From the NCBI GenBank assembly GCA_021814895.1, contig JAKAHN010000030.1, forward strand, positions 1-7,338: DNA of 7,338 nt, given 5' to 3'. The stretch is from a bacterium (GTDB taxonomy: Bacteria > Patescibacteriota > Minisyncoccia > Phycocordibacterales > 2-02-FULL-43-11). Positions 1 through 4,679 of this stretch are shown here, piece after piece. Under the pieces are notes generated by a model that worked only from the letters and a program-made list of their open reading frames with translations, was not told where the DNA came from and searched no databases. Position numbers and translations under genes: made by a program. Position 1 is the first letter of the stretch; each line of letters begins with the position of its first letter.

Positions 1-1
1 C

Positions 2-667
2 AACACGACCAAAGCAGTTACAAAAGGTTATGCTATAGCTTCAGCCGGCTTGGCAGCCCTGGTTCTGTTTGCTTCTTACACCGAAGAATTCACTTCCGCC
101 GGTCATAGTTTGAGTTTCGTTTTGGGCGATCCGAAAGTGATTGTCGGCTTGTTCATCGGTGGATTGTTGCCGTATTATTTCGCCGCTCTATCAATGGAGG
201 CGGTTGGTAAAACAGCTGGCAAAGTGGTTGAAGAAGTTCGCCGACAATTCAGAGAAATCAAAGGTATTATGGAGAGAACAGCTAAACCAGATTACTCAAG
301 GGCGGTTGATATCGTAACAAGCGCCGCTATCAAAGAAATGGTCTTGCCAGCTTTGATTCCGGTCCTCACGCCAATTCTTGTCGGATTTATTCTTGGCCCG
401 GTCGCTTTGGGTGGCATGTTGGTTGGTAGCATCGTCACCGGTTTGTTCGTAGCGATCTCAATGACTTCCGGCGGAGGCGCATGGGACAATGCTAAAAAAT
501 TCATTGAGCAAGGCAATTACGGGGGCAAAGGAAGTGAGGCCCACAAAGCGGCAGTCACTGGCGACACAGTTGGAGACCCGTACAAAGATACGGCAGGTCC
601 GGCGATAAACCCGATGATAAAAATCCTGAATATCGTTGCATTACTACTAGTTTCACTTCTGGTATAA
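2..667 (+). CDS. hppA: Membrane-bound proton-pumping pyrophosphatase, C-terminal part (5' end outside window)
   Basis: The last 221 residues of an integral-membrane pyrophosphatase, which couples pyrophosphate hydrolysis to proton (or sodium) pumping. The family is usually about 680-800 residues, so roughly two thirds lies upstream of the window. The visible part opens with [10 protein letters not shown], a conserved block. The Lys at 11-13 and Thr at 20-22 are the residues known to mark K+-independent enzymes; K+-dependent ones have Ala and Gly/Ala there. Hydrophobic spans follow (around residues 16-27, 45-66, 106-124 and 127-149), then the cytosolic catalytic block [12 protein letters not shown] and [17 protein letters not shown] with its conserved Asp and Lys residues, and a last hydrophobic helix ending in LLLVSLLV. 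The reading frame is intact to TAA at 665-667. The last 26 or so codons are oddly duplicated downstream (804-892). Family identity is very secure. Proton rather than sodium as the pumped ion is inferred from the K+-independent signature. Confidence 0.96.
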   Translation, partial: NTTKAVTKGYAIASAGLAALVLFASYTEEFTSAGHSLSFVLGDPKVIVGLFIGGLLPYYFAALSMEAVGKTAGKVVEEVRRQFREIKGIMERTAKPDYSRAVDIVTSAAIKEMVLPALIPVLTPILVGFILGPVALGGMLVGSIVTGLFVAISMTSGGGAWDNAKKFIEQGNYGGKGSEAHKAAVTGDTVGDPYKDTAGPAINPMIKILNIVALLLVSLLV

Positions 668-689
668 GGACGTATCTTTATACGGGTCT
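574..689. repeat. Inverted repeat linking hppA 3' coding sequence to the start of the insert
   Basis: Bases 574-592 and 671-689 are reverse complements over 19 positions with one mismatch (c583 against a680). The second arm can also pair with 804-817 in the downstream copy. In RNA this would fold the last 26 hppA codons into a 78-nt loop, or alternatively close a stem around the whole insert. Confidence 0.8.
579..627 (+). repeat. Direct repeat, copy 1 (49-bp core inside hppA 3' end)
   Basis: These 49 bases are repeated exactly at 804-852, an offset of 225 bp (75 codons, so the frame is kept). The match stops abruptly at both sides: 578 is c against 803 t, and 628 is g against 853 a. Beyond the right edge the two copies differ at 15 of the remaining sense positions yet encode the same residues. 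An identical core bounded by divergent but synonymous sequence is what attL/attR of an element integrated into a gene's 3' end would look like. That reading is an inference. Confidence 0.9.
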
Positions 690-803
690 AGGAAGGGGTC
701 GGGAAACGGGAGTTCCCCGTCGAGGAAAGCAGTGAGTCAGCCAGCTGGCGGACGAACGTTGAGAACCGAGGGTTCTTAAGGAGAAGCGAGAGCGACGACG
801 ATT
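668..803. mobile_element. Structured 136-bp insert between the two hppA 3' ends (putative mini-element or element remnant)
   Basis: The segment lies between the hppA stop codon and the second copy of the core. It starts with an inverted, slightly mutated copy of hppA 574-592 (at 671-689). It is GC- and purine-rich compared with its surroundings and has no credible ORF. It contains three hairpins: 706-710 with 716-720 (loop 711-715); 736-742 with 747-753 (one A/G mismatch, loop agct); and 762-767 with 771-776 (perfect, loop gag). Its motif GAGGAAA..AGTGAG..GACGAACGTTGAG (722-763) recurs in altered form inside the palindromic element at 7195-7230 on the minus strand. No integrase or transposase is visible. 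It could be a non-autonomous element, a deletion scar of a larger integrated element, or an assembly chimera of two strain alleles. Confidence 0.5.
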
Positions 804-892
804 CGTACAAAGATACGGCAGGTCCGGCGATAAACCCGATGATAAAAATCCTAAACATTGTAGCGTTACTTTTAGTCAGTTTGCTTGTTTAA
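804..892 (+). pseudogene. Second copy of the hppA 3' end (displaced C-terminal coding fragment)
   Basis: The fragment reads [32 protein letters not shown] from the tyrosine codon at 806, exactly the same residues as the end of hppA. The first part is the identical 49-bp core. After it, 12 of 13 sense codons differ from copy 1, all synonymously. The preceding codons give DDDS instead of the hppA GDP, and no start codon or ribosome binding site is visible, so the fragment is probably not translated. The purely synonymous divergence shows that both ends once evolved under selection in functional genes. The simplest reading is that one is the original host end and the other was brought in by recombination. 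Confidence 0.8.
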
Positions 893-907
893 AAAACTAT
901 TTTGTGA

Positions 908-945
908 TAAAAAACAACTCCGGTCTATAACTGGGGTTGTTTTTG
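908..945 (+). terminator. Rho-independent terminator after the hppA region
   Basis: Stem 910-921 pairs with 933-944 (12 pairs with one T-G wobble, 11-nt loop). The right arm itself ends in a T tract (940-944). It lies 18 bp after the second hppA stop and would end transcripts of either hppA end. Confidence 0.75.
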
Positions 946-948
946 TTA

Positions 949-954
949 TATAAT
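949..954 (+). promoter_or_regulatory. -10 box (TATAAT) ahead of the small membrane protein gene
   Basis: A perfect TATAAT lies just after the terminator and about 30 bp before the ATG at 985. The -35 at 16-18 bp spacing is poor (about tataac) and overlaps the terminator loop, so this is a tentative call based on the -10 and its position. Confidence 0.4.
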
Positions 955-984
955 GTTATTGTTTATAAATTATTCGGAACATAA

Positions 985-1266
985 ATGGACCAAACGCCTG
1001 AAACAATGCCAGAAATAAAAAAGGTTGCCGACGAGACTTCGGCAAAAGGTTCGATCGGTCCGTTGATCGGGTCTATCATTATTATTATCGTTTTAGTGAT
1101 AGGCGCGATTTATTTCTGGGGAGATATGTTAAACAAAAAAGACTTAAACAAACAACAGACAGCGTCTTCCACGATCACCATAATTGAGAACACCGATAAC
1201 ACCACCACAACATCAAAACAAATTCCGACAGATATGGTCGCCCCTGAAGGGCCAAGCGCTGACTAA
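985..1266 (+). CDS. Small single-span membrane protein, function unknown
   Basis: 93 residues. An acidic/lysine N-terminal tail (1-21) is followed by one strong hydrophobic helix at about 26-45 with a run of isoleucines, then KK at 51-52, and a Thr/Ser/Asn-rich low-complexity tail of about 45 residues ending in PSAD. This layout suggests a bitopic protein with an exposed disordered tail. I do not recognise a family. The ATG at 985 is the only good start. A weak purine stretch (cggaa) precedes it and a TATAAT lies at 949-954. No terminator separates it from the trigger factor gene 65 bp downstream, so the two are probably co-transcribed. A link to protein export or membrane-protein handling would be guesswork from position alone. 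Confidence 0.75.
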   Translation: MDQTPETMPEIKKVADETSAKGSIGPLIGSIIIIIVLVIGAIYFWGDMLNKKDLNKQQTASSTITIIENTDNTTTTSKQIPTDMVAPEGPSAD

Positions 1267-1280
1267 TTTTATAATTTAAT

Positions 1281-1307
1281 TAAGACGGAGTAATTATGTC
1301 TTATTAA
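1281..1307 (+). promoter_or_regulatory. Leader hairpin with SD-preceded three-codon ORF (MSY) upstream of tig
   Basis: Bases 1281-1286 pair perfectly with 1298-1303. The loop contains ggag (1287-1290), five bases before an ATG at 1296 that reads Met-Ser-Tyr-stop. The real tig start has no recognisable SD. This could be a tiny leader controlling tig expression or a chance arrangement in AT-rich spacer DNA. Confidence 0.2.
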
Positions 1308-1331
1308 CACAAGACACTCTGCAATATTATT

Positions 1332-2372
1332 ATGGCAAAATACACAGTAAAAAAAACAACTGACAAACCGGAAAAAAGAGCGCGGGTCGTGGAAATTGAA
1401 ATCCCGACTGACGAGGTGGATAATTTTGAAAAAAAAGCCGTCAAATCGCTTTCTGAAAAGGCGGATATCCAAGGTTTTAGAAAAGGTCACATTCCTTCCC
1501 AAGTGATAGTTGAAAAAATTGGCAAAGCCGGCATTTTGGAAGAAACAATAAATCTTTGGTTGAAAGAAAATATCAAAGAATTTATAGAAAAAGAAGCTCC
1601 TGACGCCCTCATAATGCCCCAAGTATCCGTTACAAAAGCGGTGCCTGGTAATCCGGTTGAATTGTCTTTTCTAATTTCTCTTCGACCAGATTTAAAAATT
1701 CCCGATTATAAAAAAATCTCTGCCGATAAAAATAAAAAAAGGGAAACACCGGCAGAAGTCACCGACAAAGAACTTGATGAGGCGATTTTACGTTTGCGAA
1801 AATACGCCGTAAGAGCCATTAATCCGACAATCCAAACCGAACCAAAAGATGAGGAACTACCTCCGTTGAATGACCAATTTGCCGAAGCGGTTGGTGGCGG
1901 AAAAACAGTAGCGGAGCTAAAAGAAAGAATAAAAAAAGATTTGGAAAATGAAAACAAAAATCGCTTAAGGGAAAAAAGGCGTTTGGCGATTCTTGAAGGA
2001 ATTTTGGAAAAAACCGAAGGTGCCATTCCTGATGTTCTTATAGATTACGAAATTGAGAGAATGGAAACAGAACTTGAGAGCGACGTGCAAAGGATGGGCC
2101 TAAAAATGGAAGACTATTTGAAAAATGCCAAAAAAACTCACGAAGATTTGCATAAAGAGTGGCGCGCTCCAGCCGAGAAAAGAGCAAAAATAAATTTAAT
2201 TTTGGCAGAAATAAAAAAATTGGAAAAACTTGAAGCCGAAAAAGAAAAGATTGAACACGAATTAAAACACCTTGCGGAACATCATAAAGATATAGATCAG
2301 GAACAAGCTCGCGCTTATATTGAAAGAATGCTCGGCAACGAAAAAGTCTTTGAATTTTTGGAAAATCTATAA
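1332..2372 (+). CDS. tig: Trigger factor lacking the PPIase domain
   Basis: 346 residues against about 430-450 for a full trigger factor, the ribosome-bound chaperone that receives nascent chains at the exit tunnel. Residues 1-120 form the N-terminal ribosome-binding domain, with the signature GFRKGHIP at 48-55 and the domain-end phrase LRPDLKIPDYKKI (117-129). A linker helix VTDKELDEAILRLRKYAV (143-160) follows. Where the FKBP-like isomerase domain of about 90 residues should begin, there are only about 15 linker residues before ELPPLNDQFAEAVG (175-188), the start of the C-terminal chaperone arms. The arms are highly charged and helical and run to residue 346. The reading frame is unbroken, so this is a domain-lacking form rather than a frameshift. 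Such forms keep chaperone activity in experiments on E. coli trigger factor; activity here is inferred. No SD precedes the ATG. A strong terminator lies 35 bp after the stop. Confidence 0.94.
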   Translation: MAKYTVKKTTDKPEKRARVVEIEIPTDEVDNFEKKAVKSLSEKADIQGFRKGHIPSQVIVEKIGKAGILEETINLWLKENIKEFIEKEAPDALIMPQVSVTKAVPGNPVELSFLISLRPDLKIPDYKKISADKNKKRETPAEVTDKELDEAILRLRKYAVRAINPTIQTEPKDEELPPLNDQFAEAVGGGKTVAELKERIKKDLENENKNRLREKRRLAILEGILEKTEGAIPDVLIDYEIERMETELESDVQRMGLKMEDYLKNAKKTHEDLHKEWRAPAEKRAKINLILAEIKKLEKLEAEKEKIEHELKHLAEHHKDIDQEQARAYIERMLGNEKVFEFLENL

Positions 2373-2382
2373 TCCGAATTCA

Positions 2383-2397
2383 AGAAGTCTGACTTCT
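2383..2397. repeat. Short palindrome (agaagt-ctg-acttct)
   Basis: A perfect six-pair stem with a three-base loop between the tig stop and its terminator. Its core closely matches the palindrome at 3166-3186 on the other side of rsmE (shared GA-n-GTCTGACTTC), suggesting a dispersed short palindromic repeat. Confidence 0.55.
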
Positions 2398-2406
2398 AAA
2401 CGAATT

Positions 2407-2454
2407 AAACCAAGGTTCGACCTTGAATCCTAAAAAGGTCGAACCTTGGTTTTT
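2407..2454 (+). terminator. Strong Rho-independent terminator after tig (probably bidirectional)
   Basis: A perfect 18-bp stem (2407-2424 with 2435-2452) with a 10-nt loop, followed by TTTTCTTTT. It sits between convergent tig and rsmE, whose stop codon begins at 2463 on the minus strand. Read from the other strand the stem is followed by a weaker T-rich stretch, so it may serve both genes. Confidence 0.92.
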
Positions 2455-2460
2455 CTTTTG

Positions 2461-3156
2461 TTATAACAAAAGAAAACTTGCAACCGAGATTGCAGCTGTT
2501 TCCGCTCGCAAGGTCATATTGCCGAGAGAAACAATCGGAATATTTTTTGATTTGAAAAGCTGAATTTCGTCAGAAGTAAAACCACCTTCAGGACCTATGA
2601 ATATTTTGTAAGTTAAAAAATTTGGAAGTTTATAAGTTTGGAAAGGAAAACCGGAGGAGTCAAAAACGATTGCGTTGTCTTTAATACTATCCAGAGCTTC
2701 TTGGAGGTTAAGAAGTTTATGAAGCTTTGGTAGTTTTCCTCTCCCCGATTGTTCCGACGCTTCGCGGGCAATCACCGCCAATCTTTCCATATTCAAATTC
2801 TTTTTCTCGCTTCGTTCCGATAGCACCGGCACAAATTCCGAAACACCGAGCTCGGTCGCCTTTTGCACAACCCATTCAAATTTATCTTTCTTTATAAGTG
2901 ATTGATATAAAACCACTTCCCTTTTAGGAATTACCTCATTTTTTATTTTGCTCAAAACCTCAAATTCCGCCTCTTTTTTATCAAGCGATAAAAATCTTGC
3001 CGGATATTCAAAACCGGAATTATCTAACAAAACTATCTCGTCGCCCGCTTTCATTCTAAAAACATTCCGCCATTGGTGAATAAGCTCATCATTAGATACG
3101 GTGACTTTTTTTTCTTCAGCAATTTTCTCTCCTATAAAAAACCTTTGAATTTTCAT
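2461..3156 (-). CDS. rsmE: 16S rRNA (uracil-1498-N3) methyltransferase RsmE
   Basis: 231 residues, slightly shorter than the usual 240-250. RsmE methylates N3 of U1498 in helix 44 of 16S rRNA in the assembled small subunit, using S-adenosylmethionine. Residues 1 to about 70 form the PUA-like RNA-binding domain (HQWRNVFRMKAGDEI at 27-41). From about 80 on comes the SPOUT methyltransferase fold: KKDKFEWVVQKATELGV (89-105), SERS (113-116), ASEQSGRG (133-140), and the knotted SAM site IGPEGGFTSDEI (187-198) and LGNMTLRAETA (211-221). All signature motifs are intact. The start at 3156 gives the normal N-terminus, MKIQRFF. No clear SD precedes it, but a palindrome (3166-3186) sits 9 bp upstream. 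The gene is convergent with tig. It lies downstream of two tiny membrane-protein units on the same strand, separated from them by a terminator. Confidence 0.96.
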   Translation of the reverse strand: MKIQRFFIGEKIAEEKKVTVSNDELIHQWRNVFRMKAGDEIVLLDNSGFEYPARFLSLDKKEAEFEVLSKIKNEVIPKREVVLYQSLIKKDKFEWVVQKATELGVSEFVPVLSERSEKKNLNMERLAVIAREASEQSGRGKLPKLHKLLNLQEALDSIKDNAIVFDSSGFPFQTYKLPNFLTYKIFIGPEGGFTSDEIQLFKSKNIPIVSLGNMTLRAETAAISVASFLLL

Positions 3157-3165
3157 CTCTAATTT

Positions 3166-3186
3166 TGTGGAGGTCTGACTTCCACA
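3166..3186. repeat. Short palindrome upstream of rsmE
   Basis: Bases 3166-3174 pair with 3178-3186 (nine pairs, one G-T wobble, loop ctg). It shares the loop and inner stem with the palindrome at 2383-2397, so rsmE is flanked by two related palindromes. It could be a dispersed repeat or an element acting in the rsmE 5' leader. Confidence 0.55.
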
Positions 3187-3197
3187 TTACCTGTTTA

Positions 3198-3224
3198 TAA
3201 AAAACCGTCCGCGGTAACGAACGG
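3198..3224 (-). terminator. Rho-independent terminator of the 59-residue membrane protein gene
   Basis: On the minus strand, stem 3224-3218 pairs with 3211-3205 (seven pairs, one G-T wobble, 6-nt loop) and is followed by six T residues (3204-3199). It begins directly after the stop codon at 3227-3225. Confidence 0.85.
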
Positions 3225-3404
3225 TCAATCATCAAGCCAAACGTTCAGCAAGGCTGCCAGACAGACCAACCCAACACCTGCTTGAACGATGATGAAAACC
3301 AGACCCTTTTGCGTCCCCCAAAGAATCCAAGGGAGGTTTGCAACAAGGGCAATACCCACAGAAGTGATGAGGCGTGCTCGGAAACACTTTGCAACAGTTG
3401 TCAT
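3225..3404 (-). CDS. Tiny two-span membrane protein (59 residues), function unknown
   Basis: The reading frame starts MTTVAKCFRARLIT and ends LLNVWLDD-stop (TGA at 3227-3225). It has a short basic N-terminus with Lys and Arg (6-11), a hydrophobic helix at about 12-30, a tight turn with GTQKG (30-34), and a second helix at about 35-55, so a hairpin in the membrane with both ends probably cytosolic. No family is recognised. Support for it being real: a promoter with a perfect TTGACA 50 bp upstream (3454-3459) and a terminator abutting its stop. An upstream in-frame stop leaves this ATG as the only start. No SD is visible. Its size and topology resemble the 60-residue protein at 3759-3941, but I see no clear sequence identity between them. 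A long spurious frame overlaps it on the same strand. Confidence 0.7.
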   Translation of the reverse strand: MTTVAKCFRARLITSVGIALVANLPWILWGTQKGLVFIIVQAGVGLVCLAALLNVWLDD

Positions 3405-3431
3405 AACGCCATTTTTTGTTAACTACATTAA

Positions 3432-3459
3432 AGTTTATTCTTAATCCTATCGTTGTCAA
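3432..3459 (-). promoter_or_regulatory. Promoter of the 59-residue membrane protein gene
   Basis: On the minus strand, TTGACA (3459-3454) is followed after 16 bp by TAAACT (3437-3432). Transcription would start about 25 bp before the ATG at 3404. It has the same 16-bp spacing and a similar -10 (TA..CT) as the promoter of the other small membrane gene at 3968-3995. Confidence 0.6.
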
Positions 3460-3492
3460 TAAAGTTTTGCCTAGTCCTATCCCAGTGGCAAG

Positions 3493-3537
3493 CCGTTCCA
3501 TCGGATTACCTCGGCCGGGTATTAGGCGAGGCAACGG
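3493..3537. other. Nested stem-loop in the spacer between the two small membrane genes
   Basis: Outer stem 3493-3497 pairs with 3533-3537 and inner stem 3509-3513 pairs with 3527-3531. The right side continues into cgaggcaacggggtgagaaa, which resembles part of the insert near hppA (751-790). The 3405-3758 spacer holds no credible gene apart from the 59-residue gene's promoter and these structures. Confidence 0.4.
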
Positions 3538-3568
3538 GGTGAGAAACGACCATAAGGAGCTTCGCAAG

Positions 3569-3617
3569 ACCTTTTGAGACATTTTGTGAGCGGAGCGAAA
3601 CAAAATATCCAAAAGGT
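3569..3617. other. Long two-part hairpin in the same spacer
   Basis: Outer stem 3569-3576 pairs with 3610-3617 (eight perfect pairs) and inner stem 3581-3587 pairs with 3600-3606 (seven perfect pairs), with a small internal loop. The apical loop is gagcggagcgaa. There is no T tract on either side that would make it a simple terminator. Confidence 0.55.
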
Positions 3618-3680
3618 ATACAGTTTCTGTAAGAAAAACTTTGTTGGATAGGCGCGAGCTCCGCTCGCCCTGATTATTAT

Positions 3681-3725
3681 GTGGCCATTCATCCCCGCCC
3701 CAAGGGGACTGGGATGAATGGCCAC
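3681..3725. repeat. Perfect 15-bp inverted repeat with inner GC stem
   Basis: Bases 3681-3695 are the exact reverse complement of 3711-3725. The 15-base centre can add a small ccc/ggg stem, and a smaller hairpin (gcgag/ctcgc, about 3653-3667) lies just to its left. It lies beyond the terminator of the 60-residue gene and is not followed by a T run. Confidence 0.75.
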
Positions 3726-3731
3726 TGCCAA

Positions 3732-3759
3732 TAAAAAAACGGGCGGTGTAAACACCCGC
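3732..3759 (-). terminator. Rho-independent terminator of the 60-residue membrane protein gene
   Basis: On the minus strand, the stem 3759-3753 with 3748-3743 (one bulged base, 4-nt loop) is followed by seven T residues (3739-3733). It overlaps the first base-pair of the gene's TAG stop. Confidence 0.7.
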
Positions 3760-3941
3760 TAGTAACGAAGAGTTCGGATAGTGCCACACAGTCCGAACAA
3801 TCCGTATATAACAACCGCAACCTTGCCGGATGCCACAACCCCATCCGGTTCATTCCAAAACGACGGATTGGCCCACTTCATCAGGGCCAACAGAAAAATT
3901 GTGGGTAACCAAAAAAGGACAGCTGTTGCAAGTTTCTTCAT
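3759..3941 (-). CDS. Tiny two-span membrane protein (60 residues), function unknown
   Basis: It begins MKKLATAVLFWLPTIFLLAL, a signal-peptide-like or first membrane segment (3-21). A polar turn with WANPSFWNEPDG (23-34) and a second hydrophobic helix at about 39-55 follow, ending in a basic tail (RTLRY). The start is well fixed: GGAGGG lies seven bases upstream (3954-3949), the clearest Shine-Dalgarno in this window. A TTGACA promoter sits upstream at 3995-3968 and a terminator follows the TAG stop, so this is a complete single-gene unit. It is divergent from clpP, with overlapping -35 boxes. No family is recognised. The strong SD, unlike the neighbouring housekeeping genes, hints at high expression or a different translation mode. 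Confidence 0.8.
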   Translation of the reverse strand: MKKLATAVLFWLPTIFLLALMKWANPSFWNEPDGVVASGKVAVVIYGLFGLCGTIRTLRY

Positions 3942-3948
3942 AAGATTT

Positions 3949-3954
3949 CCCTCC
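3949..3954 (-). promoter_or_regulatory. Strong Shine-Dalgarno (GGAGGG) for the 60-residue protein
   Basis: On the minus strand GGAGGG is followed by a 7-nt spacer and ATG at 3941. It fixes the start. Most other genes here have no comparable site. Confidence 0.8.
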
Positions 3955-3967
3955 GAAAACTATATTA

Positions 3968-3995
3968 AGATTACCTCCGTCGTTCTGTTTGTCAA
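3968..3995 (-). promoter_or_regulatory. Promoter of the 60-residue membrane protein gene
   Basis: On the minus strand a perfect TTGACA (3995-3990) is followed, at a 16-bp spacing, by a weak -10 TAATCT (3973-3968). The -35 overlaps the clpP -35 on the other strand by five bases. Confidence 0.5.
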
Positions 3996-4017
3996 ACCCC
4001 AATTCCCCTGTTATACT
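3989..4017 (+). promoter_or_regulatory. clpP promoter
   Basis: TTGTCA (3989-3994), 17-bp spacer, TATACT (4012-4017). Each box matches the housekeeping consensus at five of six positions. It predicts a start near 4024 and a leader of about 44 nt with no SD. Confidence 0.65.
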
Positions 4018-4067
4018 TTTTTCGTCTCAACTTATAAAATTATTAACTTAACAACTTTCTAACTACC

Positions 4068-4652
4068 ATGAACCTAATCCCAACAGTTATTGAAAAATCT
4101 CAATTTGGCGAACGGGCTTACGACATTTATTCTCGTCTTTTAAAAGAAAACATAATTTTTCTCGGCGGTCCGATCGACGACGACACAGCCAACATTATCA
4201 TTGCCCAACTTTTATTCCTCCAATCGGAAGACCCGAAAAAAGACATCTCGCTTTACATCAATTCTCCGGGTGGTTCGGTTTCTTCAACCTTGGCAATTTT
4301 AGACACGATGAATCATATCAAAAACGATGTTGCCACTTATTGTGTCGGAATGGCAGCAAGTGGAGCCGCCGTTCTATTATCCGCCGGTCAAAAAGGAAAA
4401 AGACACGCTCTTCCAAACGCCGAGATAATGATCCACCAACCGATGGGCGGAGCTCAGGGTCAAGCGACTGATATTGAAATCACAGCCAAACAGATTTTGA
4501 AAATCAGAGAAAAATTAAACAAAATTCTTTCCGAAAACACCGGTAAATCAATAGAACAAATCCAAAAAGACGTTGAACGAGACTACTATATGGATGCCGA
4601 GGAAGCCAAGAAATACGGCGTAATTGATAAGGTTTTGAGCATAAAGAAATAA
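4068..4652 (+). CDS. clpP: ATP-dependent Clp protease proteolytic subunit ClpP
   Basis: 194 residues, the normal length for mature ClpP, the serine peptidase that forms a double heptameric ring and degrades proteins unfolded by ClpX, ClpA or ClpC in the cytosol. The N-terminus [24 protein letters not shown] is typical of the family. The oxyanion strand SPGGSV is at 66-71. The catalytic triad is Ser98 (GMAASGA), His123 (MIHQP) and Asp172 (ERDYYM). [15 protein letters not shown] (175-189) is the standard C-terminal signature. All active-site residues are present. It has its own promoter (3989-4017) and a terminator-like fold at 4680-4750, so it appears monocistronic. No unfoldase gene is adjacent. 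The ATG is preceded by an A/C/T-rich leader without SD, as for other genes here. The divergent neighbour is a 60-residue membrane protein. Confidence 0.97.
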   Translation: MNLIPTVIEKSQFGERAYDIYSRLLKENIIFLGGPIDDDTANIIIAQLLFLQSEDPKKDISLYINSPGGSVSSTLAILDTMNHIKNDVATYCVGMAASGAAVLLSAGQKGKRHALPNAEIMIHQPMGGAQGQATDIEITAKQILKIREKLNKILSENTGKSIEQIQKDVERDYYMDAEEAKKYGVIDKVLSIKK

Positions 4653-4679
4653 TTTTTCACTTATAACCAATCACTTACA

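Noticed and set aside
668..803. Group I or group II intron between two exon copies
   Set aside because: At 136 bp it is far too short, and I see no group II domain V or group I core motifs. hppA already has an intact stop before it.
574..892. Diversity-generating retroelement (variable region plus template repeat at a gene 3' end)
   Set aside because: Differences between the copies are not limited to adenines, all are synonymous, and no reverse transcriptase or accessory gene is present.
1269..1622. 117-residue minus-strand frame opposite tig (and similar frames opposite rny and hppA)
   Set aside because: These are antisense shadows of strongly conserved genes, with low-complexity Phe/Ser-rich translations.
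3490..3730. CRISPR array
   Set aside because: The repeated elements are palindromes of different sequence and spacing, with no regular repeat-spacer pattern.
3232..3789. 185-residue minus-strand open frame
   Set aside because: It runs through a promoter, several hairpins and a terminator, overlaps the better-supported 59-residue gene in another frame, and has an implausible Ser/Cys/His/Pro-rich composition.
3781..4062. 93-residue plus-strand open frame
   Set aside because: It is antisense to the SD-led 60-residue gene and covers the divergent promoters. It looks like a shadow frame.
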